Shown: positions 18,513 to 26,763 of the stretch, piece after piece
How the letters are laid out: each line of letters begins with the position of its first letter
How positions within the stretch are numbered: position 1 is the stretch's first letter
From: SKVR01 sp964453995
GTDB lineage: Bacteria > Bacteroidota > Bacteroidia > Bacteroidales > UBA7960
Reading direction: 5' to 3'
Assembly (NCBI GenBank): GCA_964453995.1
Contig: CAYVQC010000021.1
Coordinates: forward strand, 1-62,646
Length of the DNA stretch: 62,646 nucleotides
Position numbers and translations under genes: made by a program
Notes under the pieces: generated by a model
Database searches by the model: none
What the model was told of the DNA's origin: nothing
The model's input: the letters and a program-made list of their open reading frames with translations, nothing else

Positions 18513-18520
18513 CAAAGATA
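18513..18520 (-). promoter_or_regulatory. Putative -7 box of the helical-repeat protein gene
   Basis: Minus-strand TATCTTTG (18520-18513) is a full match to TAnnTTTG, 16 nt before the ATG at 18496. The -33 box is not clear. Confidence 0.4.
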
Positions 18521-18604
18521 ACTTTTTCCGGATTGTTTTTATGCCCGGTCAATGAATTAACGAATGGTAGTGATATTAAGTATCCAAAAATCCCCAAGGA
18601 TAAT

Positions 18605-18636
18605 AAAAAGAGCCACCTGAATACTACAGGCAGCTC
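18605..18636 (-). terminator. Intrinsic terminator downstream of fabG
   Basis: Stem GAGC (18610-18613) pairs with GCTC (18633-18636), and CCTG (18616-18619) pairs with CAGG (18627-18630), around a 7-nt loop. On the minus strand five T residues follow directly (18609-18605). A T-run also follows on the plus strand, but no plus-strand gene ends there. It lies 60 nt after the fabG stop. Confidence 0.7.
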
Positions 18637-18695
18637 AGTTTTTTTATCACAATCAGTGCGCCAAGCCAATAAAACCGGCAGGCACAGGAAAAGCA

Positions 18696-19442
18696 CTACT
18701 TTGTCATTCCACCACAAACGGCCAGCACCTGACCGGTAATGTACGATGAAAGGTCAGAAGCAAGGAATAGAGCAGTATTGGCAACATCATCAGGATTTCC
18801 TGCTCTTTTCAGGGGAATTTTTTCAGCCCACCCCTTTTTCACTTCTTCGGGCAATCCGGCAGTCATATCTGTTTCAATAAAACCAGGGGCAATGGCATTG
18901 CAACGCACATTGCGTGCCCCTAACTCCTGTGCTACCGATTTTGTAAAGCCGATCATTCCGGCCTTAGAAGCGGCATAGTTGGCCTGTCCTGCATTTCCAC
19001 CCAGCCCCACTACAGAAGTCATATTAATGATACTTCCTTTTCTTTGCTTGAGCATATACTTTTGGGCGGCTTTGGTAAGGTTAAAAGCTGATTTGAGGTT
19101 TACCCTGATCACATCGTCCCACTGGTCTTCTGTCATTCGCATCAACAGGGTATCCTTGGTAATTCCTGCATTGTTTACCAGTATATCCAGTCTGCCAAAG
19201 TCGGCTACTACATCATCTACGAGCTTTTCGCTGTCGGCAAAGCTACTGGCATCTGATGCATAGCCTTTGCCCTTAGCACCAAGAGCTTCGATTTCTGCTT
19301 CCAGTTCCCGGGCTTTTTCATCATACCTCAAATCTGAAAATGCCACCTGGGCACCCTGGGCTGCAAAGGCGAGTACCAGTGCTTTTCCAATTCCTCTTGA
19401 TCCGCCCGTGATGAGGGCTACTTTTCCTTCTAATAGCTTCAT
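18696..19442 (-). CDS. fabG: 3-oxoacyl-[acyl-carrier-protein] reductase
   Basis: A 248-residue SDR enzyme that reduces 3-oxoacyl-ACP with NADPH in the fatty-acid elongation cycle. Motifs are complete: TGGSRGIG at 12-19, NNAG at 90-93, and the Asn115, Ser143, Tyr156, Lys160 tetrad (MTSVVG, YAASK). The C-terminal GQVLAVCGGM is close to the usual GQTLxVxGGM. Length is standard. It is bounded by two hairpin terminators and appears to be transcribed alone; no acpP or fab cluster is adjacent, which is normal in this phylum. Confidence 0.93.
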   Translation of the reverse strand: MKLLEGKVALITGGSRGIGKALVLAFAAQGAQVAFSDLRYDEKARELEAEIEALGAKGKGYASDASSFADSEKLVDDVVADFGRLDILVNNAGITKDTLLMRMTEDQWDDVIRVNLKSAFNLTKAAQKYMLKQRKGSIINMTSVVGLGGNAGQANYAASKAGMIGFTKSVAQELGARNVRCNAIAPGFIETDMTAGLPEEVKKGWAEKIPLKRAGNPDDVANTALFLASDLSSYITGQVLAVCGGMTK

Positions 19443-19474
19443 ATGTTCTCTGTTTTTGAATAATTATTGTATGG

Positions 19475-19506
19475 AAAAATCCCTGCCCCGGCAGGAGCAG
19501 GGATTT
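19475..19506 (-). terminator. Intrinsic terminator after the glycogen operon
   Basis: A perfect 10-bp stem: AAATCCCTGC (19477-19486) pairs with GCAGGGATTT (19497-19506) around a 10-nt loop, with two further T residues after the stem on the minus strand. It lies 25 nt beyond the stop of the GT3-GT35 gene, the last gene of the glycogen run, and 35 nt upstream of fabG. Confidence 0.75.
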
Positions 19507-19530
19507 GCTGTTATTCATCTTCTGAATCTA

Positions 19531-22500
19531 TCAGAACCATTTCACAAGGTTCAGGTCCTGGCGGTGTGGCAACAAAGGATTTTTTGGGAAAAGGCGGAAG
19601 GCGTAGTTGTAAATCCCTACCCGCTTGGCAGGTACACTGCACTTAAAGGTAAGCATTTCCCTTTCGCGTTTCACAGGTTCCATTTCATAAACTGAAATAA
19701 CCGTTTCTTCTCCTTCGAAGGTTTTCTGGATGAAAACAACCTCAAGGCCGAAATCTTTTTCGTCAAGGTCGTTGACGTCAAGAACCAGCTCTGCATTGAA
19801 CTCATCACCAAGCAGCAGAGAATTATCTGATGTATTCATCAGGTTGATCTTGCTCAGCTCTATGCTATCCCAACGTCTTATCATATTAATCTTCCAACGT
19901 GCAAGATCTTTGGCCTGACGGTAATCATCCTCATGGATCAGATCTGAGTTTTTAAAGAGCTTGTTATAGTAAAACCTGAAATAATCATCCATCATTCGCT
20001 TATTGGTGAAATGGGGTGCAATATTTGCAATATTGTTTTTGAGCCACCTTACCCATTCTACCGGAAGTCCGTTATTATCGCGATCGTAGAACATTGGGAT
20101 GATCTCATTCTCAAAAGTATTGTAAAGTATTTCCGCATCCAGTTCATCCTGGTAAGCCTGGTTTTCATAGGTTTTCTCTTCCTTAATAGCCCAGCCGGCT
20201 TCGGGGGTATATCCTTCGGCCCACCAGCCATCAAGAACACTGAAGTTTAGCACACCGTTCAAAACAGCTTTTTGCCCTGAGGTACCGGAAGCTTCCAGGG
20301 GCCTGGTTGGCGTATTGAGCCAGATATCTACTCCTTTTACCAGGGCTTCGCCCAATTCCATGTCATAATCTTCGAGGAAAATGATCTTGCCACGGAACTC
20401 TTTCTTCTTTGAAATCTCAACAATTTGCCTGATAAGCTCCTGGCCAGCCTTATCGGCCGGGTGAGCTTTTCCGGCATACAGGAATTGTACTGGCATGTAG
20501 GGGTTATTTACGATTCTTGAAAGTTTTTCAAGATCGTTAAAAAGAAGATGTGCCCGTTTATATGTGGCAAAGCGTCTGGCAAAACCAATAGTTAAGGTTT
20601 TATCATCAAGTGCTTCCAGGGTTTGATATACCTTTTTGGGTGTTTCCTGGCGGCGTGAAAGGTTCGATAACAAACGCTTTTTGATATAATCTATCAATTT
20701 TTTACGCTGCTGCTGACGCATTTGCCAGATTTTCTCATCGGGGACGCCATAAATTTTTTCCCAGTGTTTGGGATCAGAAACGTCCTTATGAAAATCTTTT
20801 CCAAAGGTTTCCTCATAGAGTTCCTGCCACTCAGGCGCACACCAGGTTCCATAGTGAACACCATTGGTAACATGGCCAATATGAATTTCATCTACAAAGT
20901 TGCCGGGATACAGATCCTTAAACATTTCCCGTGATACACCTCCGTGGATCTTGCTTACACCATTAACCTCGGTTGACAGTTTGGTGGCAAGCACACTCAT
21001 GGAGTAGCGCTCGTCGGCAAGGTCAGGATGCATTTTACCCAGGGCCATAAACGATTCCCAACTAATACCAAGCCTTTCAGCATAATGTGGCATGTAAGTA
21101 CGGAGCATGTCTTCACTGAAGAAATCGTGCCCGGCAGGAACCGGTGTATGGGTAGTGAAAAGACTACTGAACCTTACTGCCTCGAGCGCCTCTTCAAAAC
21201 TCAGTTTATCATCCTGTACATACTTTCTCAGACGTTCCAGACCTGCAAAAGCGGCATGACCTTCATTGAGATGATAGATCTTGGGGTTAAGTCCCAATGC
21301 ATCCAACAAACGAATACCACCAATACCCAGGAGGAATTCCTGCTTAAAGCGGTTTTCCCAGTCACCACCATAAAGCTGGTGGGTAACGCTTTTGTCTATT
21401 GAAGCATTTTCAGGGATATCCGTATCAAGCAAGTAAAGGGGAATGCGTCCTACTTCTATTTTCCAGATCTTGGCATAAACATTCCTGCCTGGGAATGCAA
21501 TACTGATTTTCAGCCATTCTCCCATTTCATTGCGTACGGGTTGTGCCGACATGTAGGTAAAATTGTGGGCACTATAATTGGCCAATTGCTCTCCATTTAA
21601 AGAAAGGTTTTGAGAGAAATAACCATATCGATACAACAATCCAATTCCAACCATATCGATATTATCGTCGCTGGCCTGCTTAAGAAAGTCGCCGGCGAGT
21701 ACACCCAAACCACCGGAATAAATTTTCACCGATGAATGCAGGCCATATTCCATACTGAAATAGGCAATCTGATCGGAGGATTTTTTATTGCCAGCTTTCA
21801 TATAATCATCGAACTTACTAACAACGCGCTTATATTCAGCCATGAACTCCTTGTCATTCATAAGTCGCTGGTAATGCTCAATGGTAAGATTGTCAAGAAA
21901 TCTTGGTGGGTTTTTCTCTGATTTTTCCCATAGTGCGGGATCAATGCGGCAAAAAAGATCAGCAGCTTCGTAATTCCAGGTCCACCAAAGGTTTCTTGAA
22001 AGCCTCTGCAAATCTTCAAGCTCTTTGGGTACGCTGATCTCAATAAGTATTTTCTTCCATTTTGGTTTTGATACTTTTGCCTTCAGGAGTGCTTCTGGTT
22101 TAACCGGCTGTTTTTTGGCCTTGAAAAGATGAGTCCTTTCGCAGGTTTTATCCACTGCTGTATCATAAGCCCTCAGGTAGGTATCCAGAAGATTATCCCA
22201 CAAAGCAGCTCCTGCGATTTCTGCAGCTTTGTTGCGCAATGGAGCAAGTTTGGAGTGAGCAAAACTGTTATACTCTTGGGTATCATCCGTAAAATCGCCC
22301 AATCCGGTTTCAATGATAAGATTGTGCAAGTGGTTGTAGATTTGCTCTACTACCTGCGCATGGCTATCGTCATGCCGCTCAATAACTTTGACCGTCATAC
22401 CATCATTGGGGAATTTCTCTTTTGCCCAAATACCAAATCCGGCCAGGGATGTGGTAACGGTGGGAACATGAAATGCAAGACTTTCAAGGGGAGTGTATCC

Positions 22501-23820
22501 CCAAGGTTCATAGTATGAAGCAAATACTCCCAGGTCCATGCCCACAAGAGCATCGTAATAGTTCAGGTTAAGAGCCCCATCAGTGCCATTAAGGTATGAA
22601 GGAACAAATACCACCTTAACCTTATCATTGGGCCCATTGGTTAGTCCAACTTCTCTGAGCCTGTTCAGAACAGGATCTGATGCTTCATCTACCAGTTTGT
22701 GGGTTGTAAATTCATTGGTAAGGGGGTTCTTAAAATCAGGTTTCTTCATCCTGGCAACCACTTCGGGTTTTACTCCTGTTTGCTGGGCAGGCACCATGAT
22801 AAAACCTACTACAGTATGATCAGGGTTTTGCTTATTGAGCCTGCCAAGGGCATCGATATACACATCAATTCCCTTGTTTTTAAACTCGTATCTGCCACTG
22901 TTGATCAGCAGCATGCTGTTCTCCGGAATTTCTTGATTAAGCAACCCGGAAGTAAGATCAATCAACCGCCGGCGGGCAAGTTTCCGCTTTTTAACGAATT
23001 CTTCCTTTTCCGGAACAAATGTGCCACTAAATCCATTGGCAGCAATATAGTCTACTTCTTTACCAATTAGTTTATGACATCCTTTGGCAGATATCTTACT
23101 CACCGTAGTAAATACATCAGCATTGTGTGCGGCAGTATATTCCATGCTATGCTTCGAAACAACATTCAGCTCGTGTGCTTTGGCTTCAATATCGATTTGA
23201 GTCATCTCGGAGTAGAGGGGCTGACCATGTGCTGCAATAGCTCTTCCAAGAGAGGTAGCATGGGTAGTGAAAACATTACCTGCCTGCGGCACGCGGTCTT
23301 TGAGGTACAATACGCCGGCACCTGTCATCCATTCATGAAAATGGGCTACAAAGGTATCACGTGAAGAAAGATGGTAATCATAAAAACTTTCTATAACTTT
23401 TCCTGCAGCATAGCCAAACAGGACCGGTTCTGTGTAATCCCACTGGCCACTGAGCGAGTTCAGGCCGAATTTTTCCCAAAGCTCGGTAAAGATGGCATCT
23501 TTATGCGCAAAAAGAGGGGTAAAATCAACCAGGATGGTGATAGGCTGGCCTGGAATATTCCAGCGACCGATACGAAAATGCAGTCCCTCTTTCTGTGACT
23601 TTTTGCGCCATGATCTGAAGAGGTATTTATCTTCAATGAACTCGGGGTTTCCATGTGTTTCTTTCCATACATCAGGCCCAATACACAAATAGTTGTCGCT
23701 GAGTATTGTAGAAAGCGAGAGAGCCTTCGTACTGATCACAGTATGAATGCCTCCCTTTTTGTTACAAACTTCCCAACTCACCTCAAAAAGATAATCAGGC
23801 TTTTTAAATTTGTCTGTCAT
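19531..23820 (-). CDS. Fused glycogen synthase (GT3) and alpha-glucan phosphorylase (GT35)
   Basis: A 1429-residue fusion of two opposing glycogen enzymes. Residues ~3-560 are a eukaryote-like GT3 synthase: EVCNKKGGIHTVISTKA near 17-33 binds the sugar nucleotide, and SYYEPWGYTPLES holds the paired Glu438/Glu446. Residues ~588-1290 are a short-type GT35 phosphorylase: LSRNLWWTWN at 607-616, YFSMEYGLH, the HTPVPAGHD loop, and TRPLEASGTSGQKAVLNG with PLP lysine Lys1184. A beta-rich extension ends the protein. I recall such fusions in Bacteroidota. The synthase extends glycogen from nucleotide sugar, while the phosphorylase releases glucose-1-phosphate. It is the last gene of the glycogen run, 236 nt after the GH57 gene and closed by a terminator. 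Confidence 0.9.
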   Translation of the reverse strand: MTDKFKKPDYLFEVSWEVCNKKGGIHTVISTKALSLSTILSDNYLCIGPDVWKETHGNPEFIEDKYLFRSWRKKSQKEGLHFRIGRWNIPGQPITILVDFTPLFAHKDAIFTELWEKFGLNSLSGQWDYTEPVLFGYAAGKVIESFYDYHLSSRDTFVAHFHEWMTGAGVLYLKDRVPQAGNVFTTHATSLGRAIAAHGQPLYSEMTQIDIEAKAHELNVVSKHSMEYTAAHNADVFTTVSKISAKGCHKLIGKEVDYIAANGFSGTFVPEKEEFVKKRKLARRRLIDLTSGLLNQEIPENSMLLINSGRYEFKNKGIDVYIDALGRLNKQNPDHTVVGFIMVPAQQTGVKPEVVARMKKPDFKNPLTNEFTTHKLVDEASDPVLNRLREVGLTNGPNDKVKVVFVPSYLNGTDGALNLNYYDALVGMDLGVFASYYEPWGYTPLESLAFHVPTVTTSLAGFGIWAKEKFPNDGMTVKVIERHDDSHAQVVEQIYNHLHNLIIETGLGDFTDDTQEYNSFAHSKLAPLRNKAAEIAGAALWDNLLDTYLRAYDTAVDKTCERTHLFKAKKQPVKPEALLKAKVSKPKWKKILIEISVPKELEDLQRLSRNLWWTWNYEAADLFCRIDPALWEKSEKNPPRFLDNLTIEHYQRLMNDKEFMAEYKRVVSKFDDYMKAGNKKSSDQIAYFSMEYGLHSSVKIYSGGLGVLAGDFLKQASDDNIDMVGIGLLYRYGYFSQNLSLNGEQLANYSAHNFTYMSAQPVRNEMGEWLKISIAFPGRNVYAKIWKIEVGRIPLYLLDTDIPENASIDKSVTHQLYGGDWENRFKQEFLLGIGGIRLLDALGLNPKIYHLNEGHAAFAGLERLRKYVQDDKLSFEEALEAVRFSSLFTTHTPVPAGHDFFSEDMLRTYMPHYAERLGISWESFMALGKMHPDLADERYSMSVLATKLSTEVNGVSKIHGGVSREMFKDLYPGNFVDEIHIGHVTNGVHYGTWCAPEWQELYEETFGKDFHKDVSDPKHWEKIYGVPDEKIWQMRQQQRKKLIDYIKKRLLSNLSRRQETPKKVYQTLEALDDKTLTIGFARRFATYKRAHLLFNDLEKLSRIVNNPYMPVQFLYAGKAHPADKAGQELIRQIVEISKKKEFRGKIIFLEDYDMELGEALVKGVDIWLNTPTRPLEASGTSGQKAVLNGVLNFSVLDGWWAEGYTPEAGWAIKEEKTYENQAYQDELDAEILYNTFENEIIPMFYDRDNNGLPVEWVRWLKNNIANIAPHFTNKRMMDDYFRFYYNKLFKNSDLIHEDDYRQAKDLARWKINMIRRWDSIELSKINLMNTSDNSLLLGDEFNAELVLDVNDLDEKDFGLEVVFIQKTFEGEETVISVYEMEPVKREREMLTFKCSVPAKRVGIYNYAFRLFPKNPLLPHRQDLNLVKWF

Positions 23821-24056
23821 AGTTTAAATACTTTAATTTATTTTATCCTTTATTTCCAAAAAGCTGACGAATTTACAAAATTTTCAAGAAATAGCCGGGG
23901 CTGGTAATAAGGTGGAAAAAACAGGGGTGCCGAACCCGCAGAGGTTCTTTAACTACCACAAAGTAAGGGATTAAGCCAGTTTACGCTAAACCATACAGTA
24001 GAGCAGCTGTTTCTGCCTGGTTTTGGGGGAAGAGTTTATTTTGGCATTTCCGCGGG

Positions 24057-25382
24057 CTATTTTACCCTTCGCTTGGTAGAGGTTTTTACTGTACCTTTCT
24101 TGCCTGAACCCGTTTCGGCCTTTTCTTTTGCTGCCAAAACATTTTTTTTAACCGTTGATTTTTTGGCAGGTTTTGCTTTGGCAGAGCCAGTGGCCTCAAA
24201 TTGTTTTTTAACCCTGATCTCAAAATCAACCAGAACATTCATATAATTGATAAATGCATCATAAGGAGAATGGTAAGGGTTGATCCTTGTTTTGATCACC
24301 CCTTCAGAAAACCATTTGGTAGACATGTAATAAAAGTGATCGCTGGTTTGCAGTTTTTCCCAGTCGCTGAGCAACTGAGGATCTTTGCAATAGTCGAGCA
24401 TGGGTTTAAGATCGTAGAGTTTGTTAAAAGCCTCGTTTTGCATTTCATTGCCGAGCCATGCAGTGATGTCTCTTTCTTCATCGGCCCATGAGATAGGATA
24501 TTGCACATGCAATGGAGAAGCAGGTTGTAATTCATCGCCAAGCTGTGAAGGTGTTTTAAAACGATACTCCGATTTTTCGAGCAACACGCCCGGAAAGGCT
24601 TTAAGAAAGTCGAAAATCCCTGTTTCTTTACCTTGATGATGACCAAAGGTTTCATAATCGAGAAACAGATTCAACACTTCGGATTTGGGATCAAGAGCTT
24701 TGATCCACCGGGTATACTTTTCAGCAGTGAGTGGCCACTCGCTCCATTGTTTTACAGAAAAATTAAACTGGATATCGTCTGACATCTGAAAGTTCTTCAT
24801 CAGCAGCTTCACTTTGGGATTAGTGGCACTGCAGTAGAGAAGATTGGGGCTTTTCCATCCCAAAATGTGCTTTGGTCCTTCGGTAAGCACGGTTTTGTAG
24901 CCGAGGTCATAAATCAAATTGCCTATTTCATCGTTATAAATAAGCTCCGTATTACGAAAGGCTTTGGGTTTTACGCCAAAGAGTTCATGGATCTTTTTCT
25001 CATGCTTTTTTACCTGTTTCACAAACTCTTCCTTACTTTTAAGGGAGGCCAGGCTGTGCCCGTATGTTTCTGCCAGAAACTCAACATTGCCTGTTTTGGC
25101 AAGTTTCTTAAAGCTTTCAAGAACATCAGGCGCGTACTGTTCTAATTGTTCCAGTGCCATACCTGAAATACCAAAAGCTACCCTAAAGTCGTTCTTGTGC
25201 TTCTTTATCAGATCGAGCAGAATCTTATTGGTAGGGATATAAGACTTTTCGGCCATTTGTTGAATAAGATACCGATTGGCATACTCATCAAAATAATCAT
25301 GTTGATGCGCGATATCGAAAAACCGATATGTTCTCAATCTGAAGGGTTGGTGAACCTGAAAATATAAACAAACTGACTTCAT
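24057..25382 (-). CDS. GH57 alpha-amylase-type glucanase with a lysine-rich tail
   Basis: A 441-residue cytosolic glycoside hydrolase. Family motifs are visible: HQP at 11-13, FRNTELIYNDEIG with the nucleophile Glu146, and LFLDYETFGHHQ with the acid/base Asp242. GH57 enzymes of this kind cleave or rearrange alpha-1,4-glucans. The last ~42 residues (400-441) are an unstructured tail containing 13 Lys and 2 Arg, resembling histone H1-like tails; its role is unknown. It sits between the GT4 and GT3-GT35 genes in the glycogen run, the same order (debranching enzyme, GT4, GH57) that I recall from Bacteroides. Confidence 0.9.
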   Translation of the reverse strand: MKSVCLYFQVHQPFRLRTYRFFDIAHQHDYFDEYANRYLIQQMAEKSYIPTNKILLDLIKKHKNDFRVAFGISGMALEQLEQYAPDVLESFKKLAKTGNVEFLAETYGHSLASLKSKEEFVKQVKKHEKKIHELFGVKPKAFRNTELIYNDEIGNLIYDLGYKTVLTEGPKHILGWKSPNLLYCSATNPKVKLLMKNFQMSDDIQFNFSVKQWSEWPLTAEKYTRWIKALDPKSEVLNLFLDYETFGHHQGKETGIFDFLKAFPGVLLEKSEYRFKTPSQLGDELQPASPLHVQYPISWADEERDITAWLGNEMQNEAFNKLYDLKPMLDYCKDPQLLSDWEKLQTSDHFYYMSTKWFSEGVIKTRINPYHSPYDAFINYMNVLVDFEIRVKKQFEATGSAKAKPAKKSTVKKNVLAAKEKAETGSGKKGTVKTSTKRRVK

Positions 25383-25463
25383 AATCTCTTTCTGTTTAAG
25401 CTGCTTTTGGCAGTATAATTATCAATAAAAAACTTTTAATAAAACTTCCCGGGGATTAATGGT

Positions 25464-26747
25464 TTATGAAAGAAAGCTTTGGTAAATATCTTTCACTTTT
25501 ACACCCGCCTGGTCCCACTTAATATTATCTACTTCCTCTTTGCCGTGTTTTTTAAAGATTTCGGGTAATGCTTCATAGTGTATAAGAGCATAAATAGCAT
25601 CGGCCATGGCGTCTACATCCCAAAAATTAATTTTAATGGCATGACGCAATACTTCTGCCACGCCCGACTGTTTTGAGATAATGACCGGAACATTGCTTCT
25701 CATGGCTTCCAGGGGAGAGATTCCAAAAGGTTCGGATACCGAAGGCATCACGTATACATCGGAAAGCCCGAACATTTTATCCACATCATCTCCCATCAGG
25801 AATCCGGTGAAGTGAAACTTATTGGCTATGCCCAGCCTTGCCACACGCCGTATCATCTTGGGAAGCATATCTCCGCTTCCGGCCATAACAAATCTTACGT
25901 TACTGTCTCTCTGCAGCACCTTATAGGCTGCTTCAATAAAATATTCCGGGCCTTTCTGGAAAGTGATCCTGCCCAAAAAGGTTACAATTTTCTCATCAAG
26001 ATGCCTTTCAATCTCTTCTTTACTTTCTTTCTCTGATGGTTCTACACCGTTGTGCACGGTTACCACTTTATCAGGATTGATGCCATAGCGTTGTATTACG
26101 GTATTTCGGGTAAGATGACTTACAGCAATAACCTTATCGGCGGCTTCCATACCTGCTTTTTCAATTTCGTATACCAGGGTGTTTACATTTTCGCCAGACC
26201 GGTCGAATTCGGTGGCATGCATATGTACAATCAAAGGTTTGCCGGAGATTTTTTTGGCTTCCTTTCCAGCCATATAGGTGAGCCAGTCATGGGCATGAAT
26301 AAGGTCAAAATCATGCTGACGTGCAATTTCTAGGGCGATCATGGCATACCGTTTCACTTCTTCCATTAGGTTCTTGCCATATCCTCCTTCAAAACTATAC
26401 TTTTGTGTATAGAGCTCTCCTTTTTCAGAAGTAAATCCTTTTTCTATACTTTCAATGATGTGGTAGTATTGCTCATCATCAGCGTAAGGAATAAGGGCCG
26501 AATCCACCTCCACATAGGAAACATGGTCTACATATTCATTAAAAATTTCGTCCTGTACATTTATTGCAACATCGCTGGCATTAACCAGCCTGATGGTACC
26601 CGGCTTTTCATCCCCAAAGGCTTTGGGAACCACAAAGATCAAATCCACTCCGCACTTGAGCAAAGCTTTGGTAAGGCCATAGCATGCAGTGCCTAATCCA
26701 CCTGATATATGTGGGGGAAACTCCCATCCAAACATTAAAACCTTCAT
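25464..26747 (-). CDS. GT4 glycosyltransferase of the glycogen operon
   Basis: A 427-residue GT-B enzyme. MKVLMFGWEFPPHISGGLGTA at the N-terminus carries the glycine-rich sugar-nucleotide site. HAHDWLTYMAG and HMHATEFDRS follow near 150-175. The C-terminal domain has FLGRITFQKGPEYFIEA and the EX7E-type segment SEPFGISPLEAM. It most likely transfers glucose during glycogen or maltooligosaccharide synthesis, as GlgA/GlgM-type GT4 enzymes do. The donor cannot be read from sequence. It starts 17 nt after the debranching gene, so the two are almost certainly co-transcribed. Confidence 0.88.
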   Translation of the reverse strand: MKVLMFGWEFPPHISGGLGTACYGLTKALLKCGVDLIFVVPKAFGDEKPGTIRLVNASDVAINVQDEIFNEYVDHVSYVEVDSALIPYADDEQYYHIIESIEKGFTSEKGELYTQKYSFEGGYGKNLMEEVKRYAMIALEIARQHDFDLIHAHDWLTYMAGKEAKKISGKPLIVHMHATEFDRSGENVNTLVYEIEKAGMEAADKVIAVSHLTRNTVIQRYGINPDKVVTVHNGVEPSEKESKEEIERHLDEKIVTFLGRITFQKGPEYFIEAAYKVLQRDSNVRFVMAGSGDMLPKMIRRVARLGIANKFHFTGFLMGDDVDKMFGLSDVYVMPSVSEPFGISPLEAMRSNVPVIISKQSGVAEVLRHAIKINFWDVDAMADAIYALIHYEALPEIFKKHGKEEVDNIKWDQAGVKVKDIYQSFLS

Positions 26748-26763
26748 AACTCTTTCTGTAATA

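Noticed and set aside
18478..18717. 79-codon minus-strand open frame with a hydrophobic stretch
   Set aside because: It overlaps the fabG 3' end, the fabG terminator hairpin and the start of the next gene. It is a chance reading of intergenic sequence.
23951..23990. GAACC/GGTTC hairpin between the GH57 and GT3-GT35 genes, considered as an internal terminator
   Set aside because: Only 5 bp, and the T-run on the minus strand begins about 10 nt after the stem. Not convincing.
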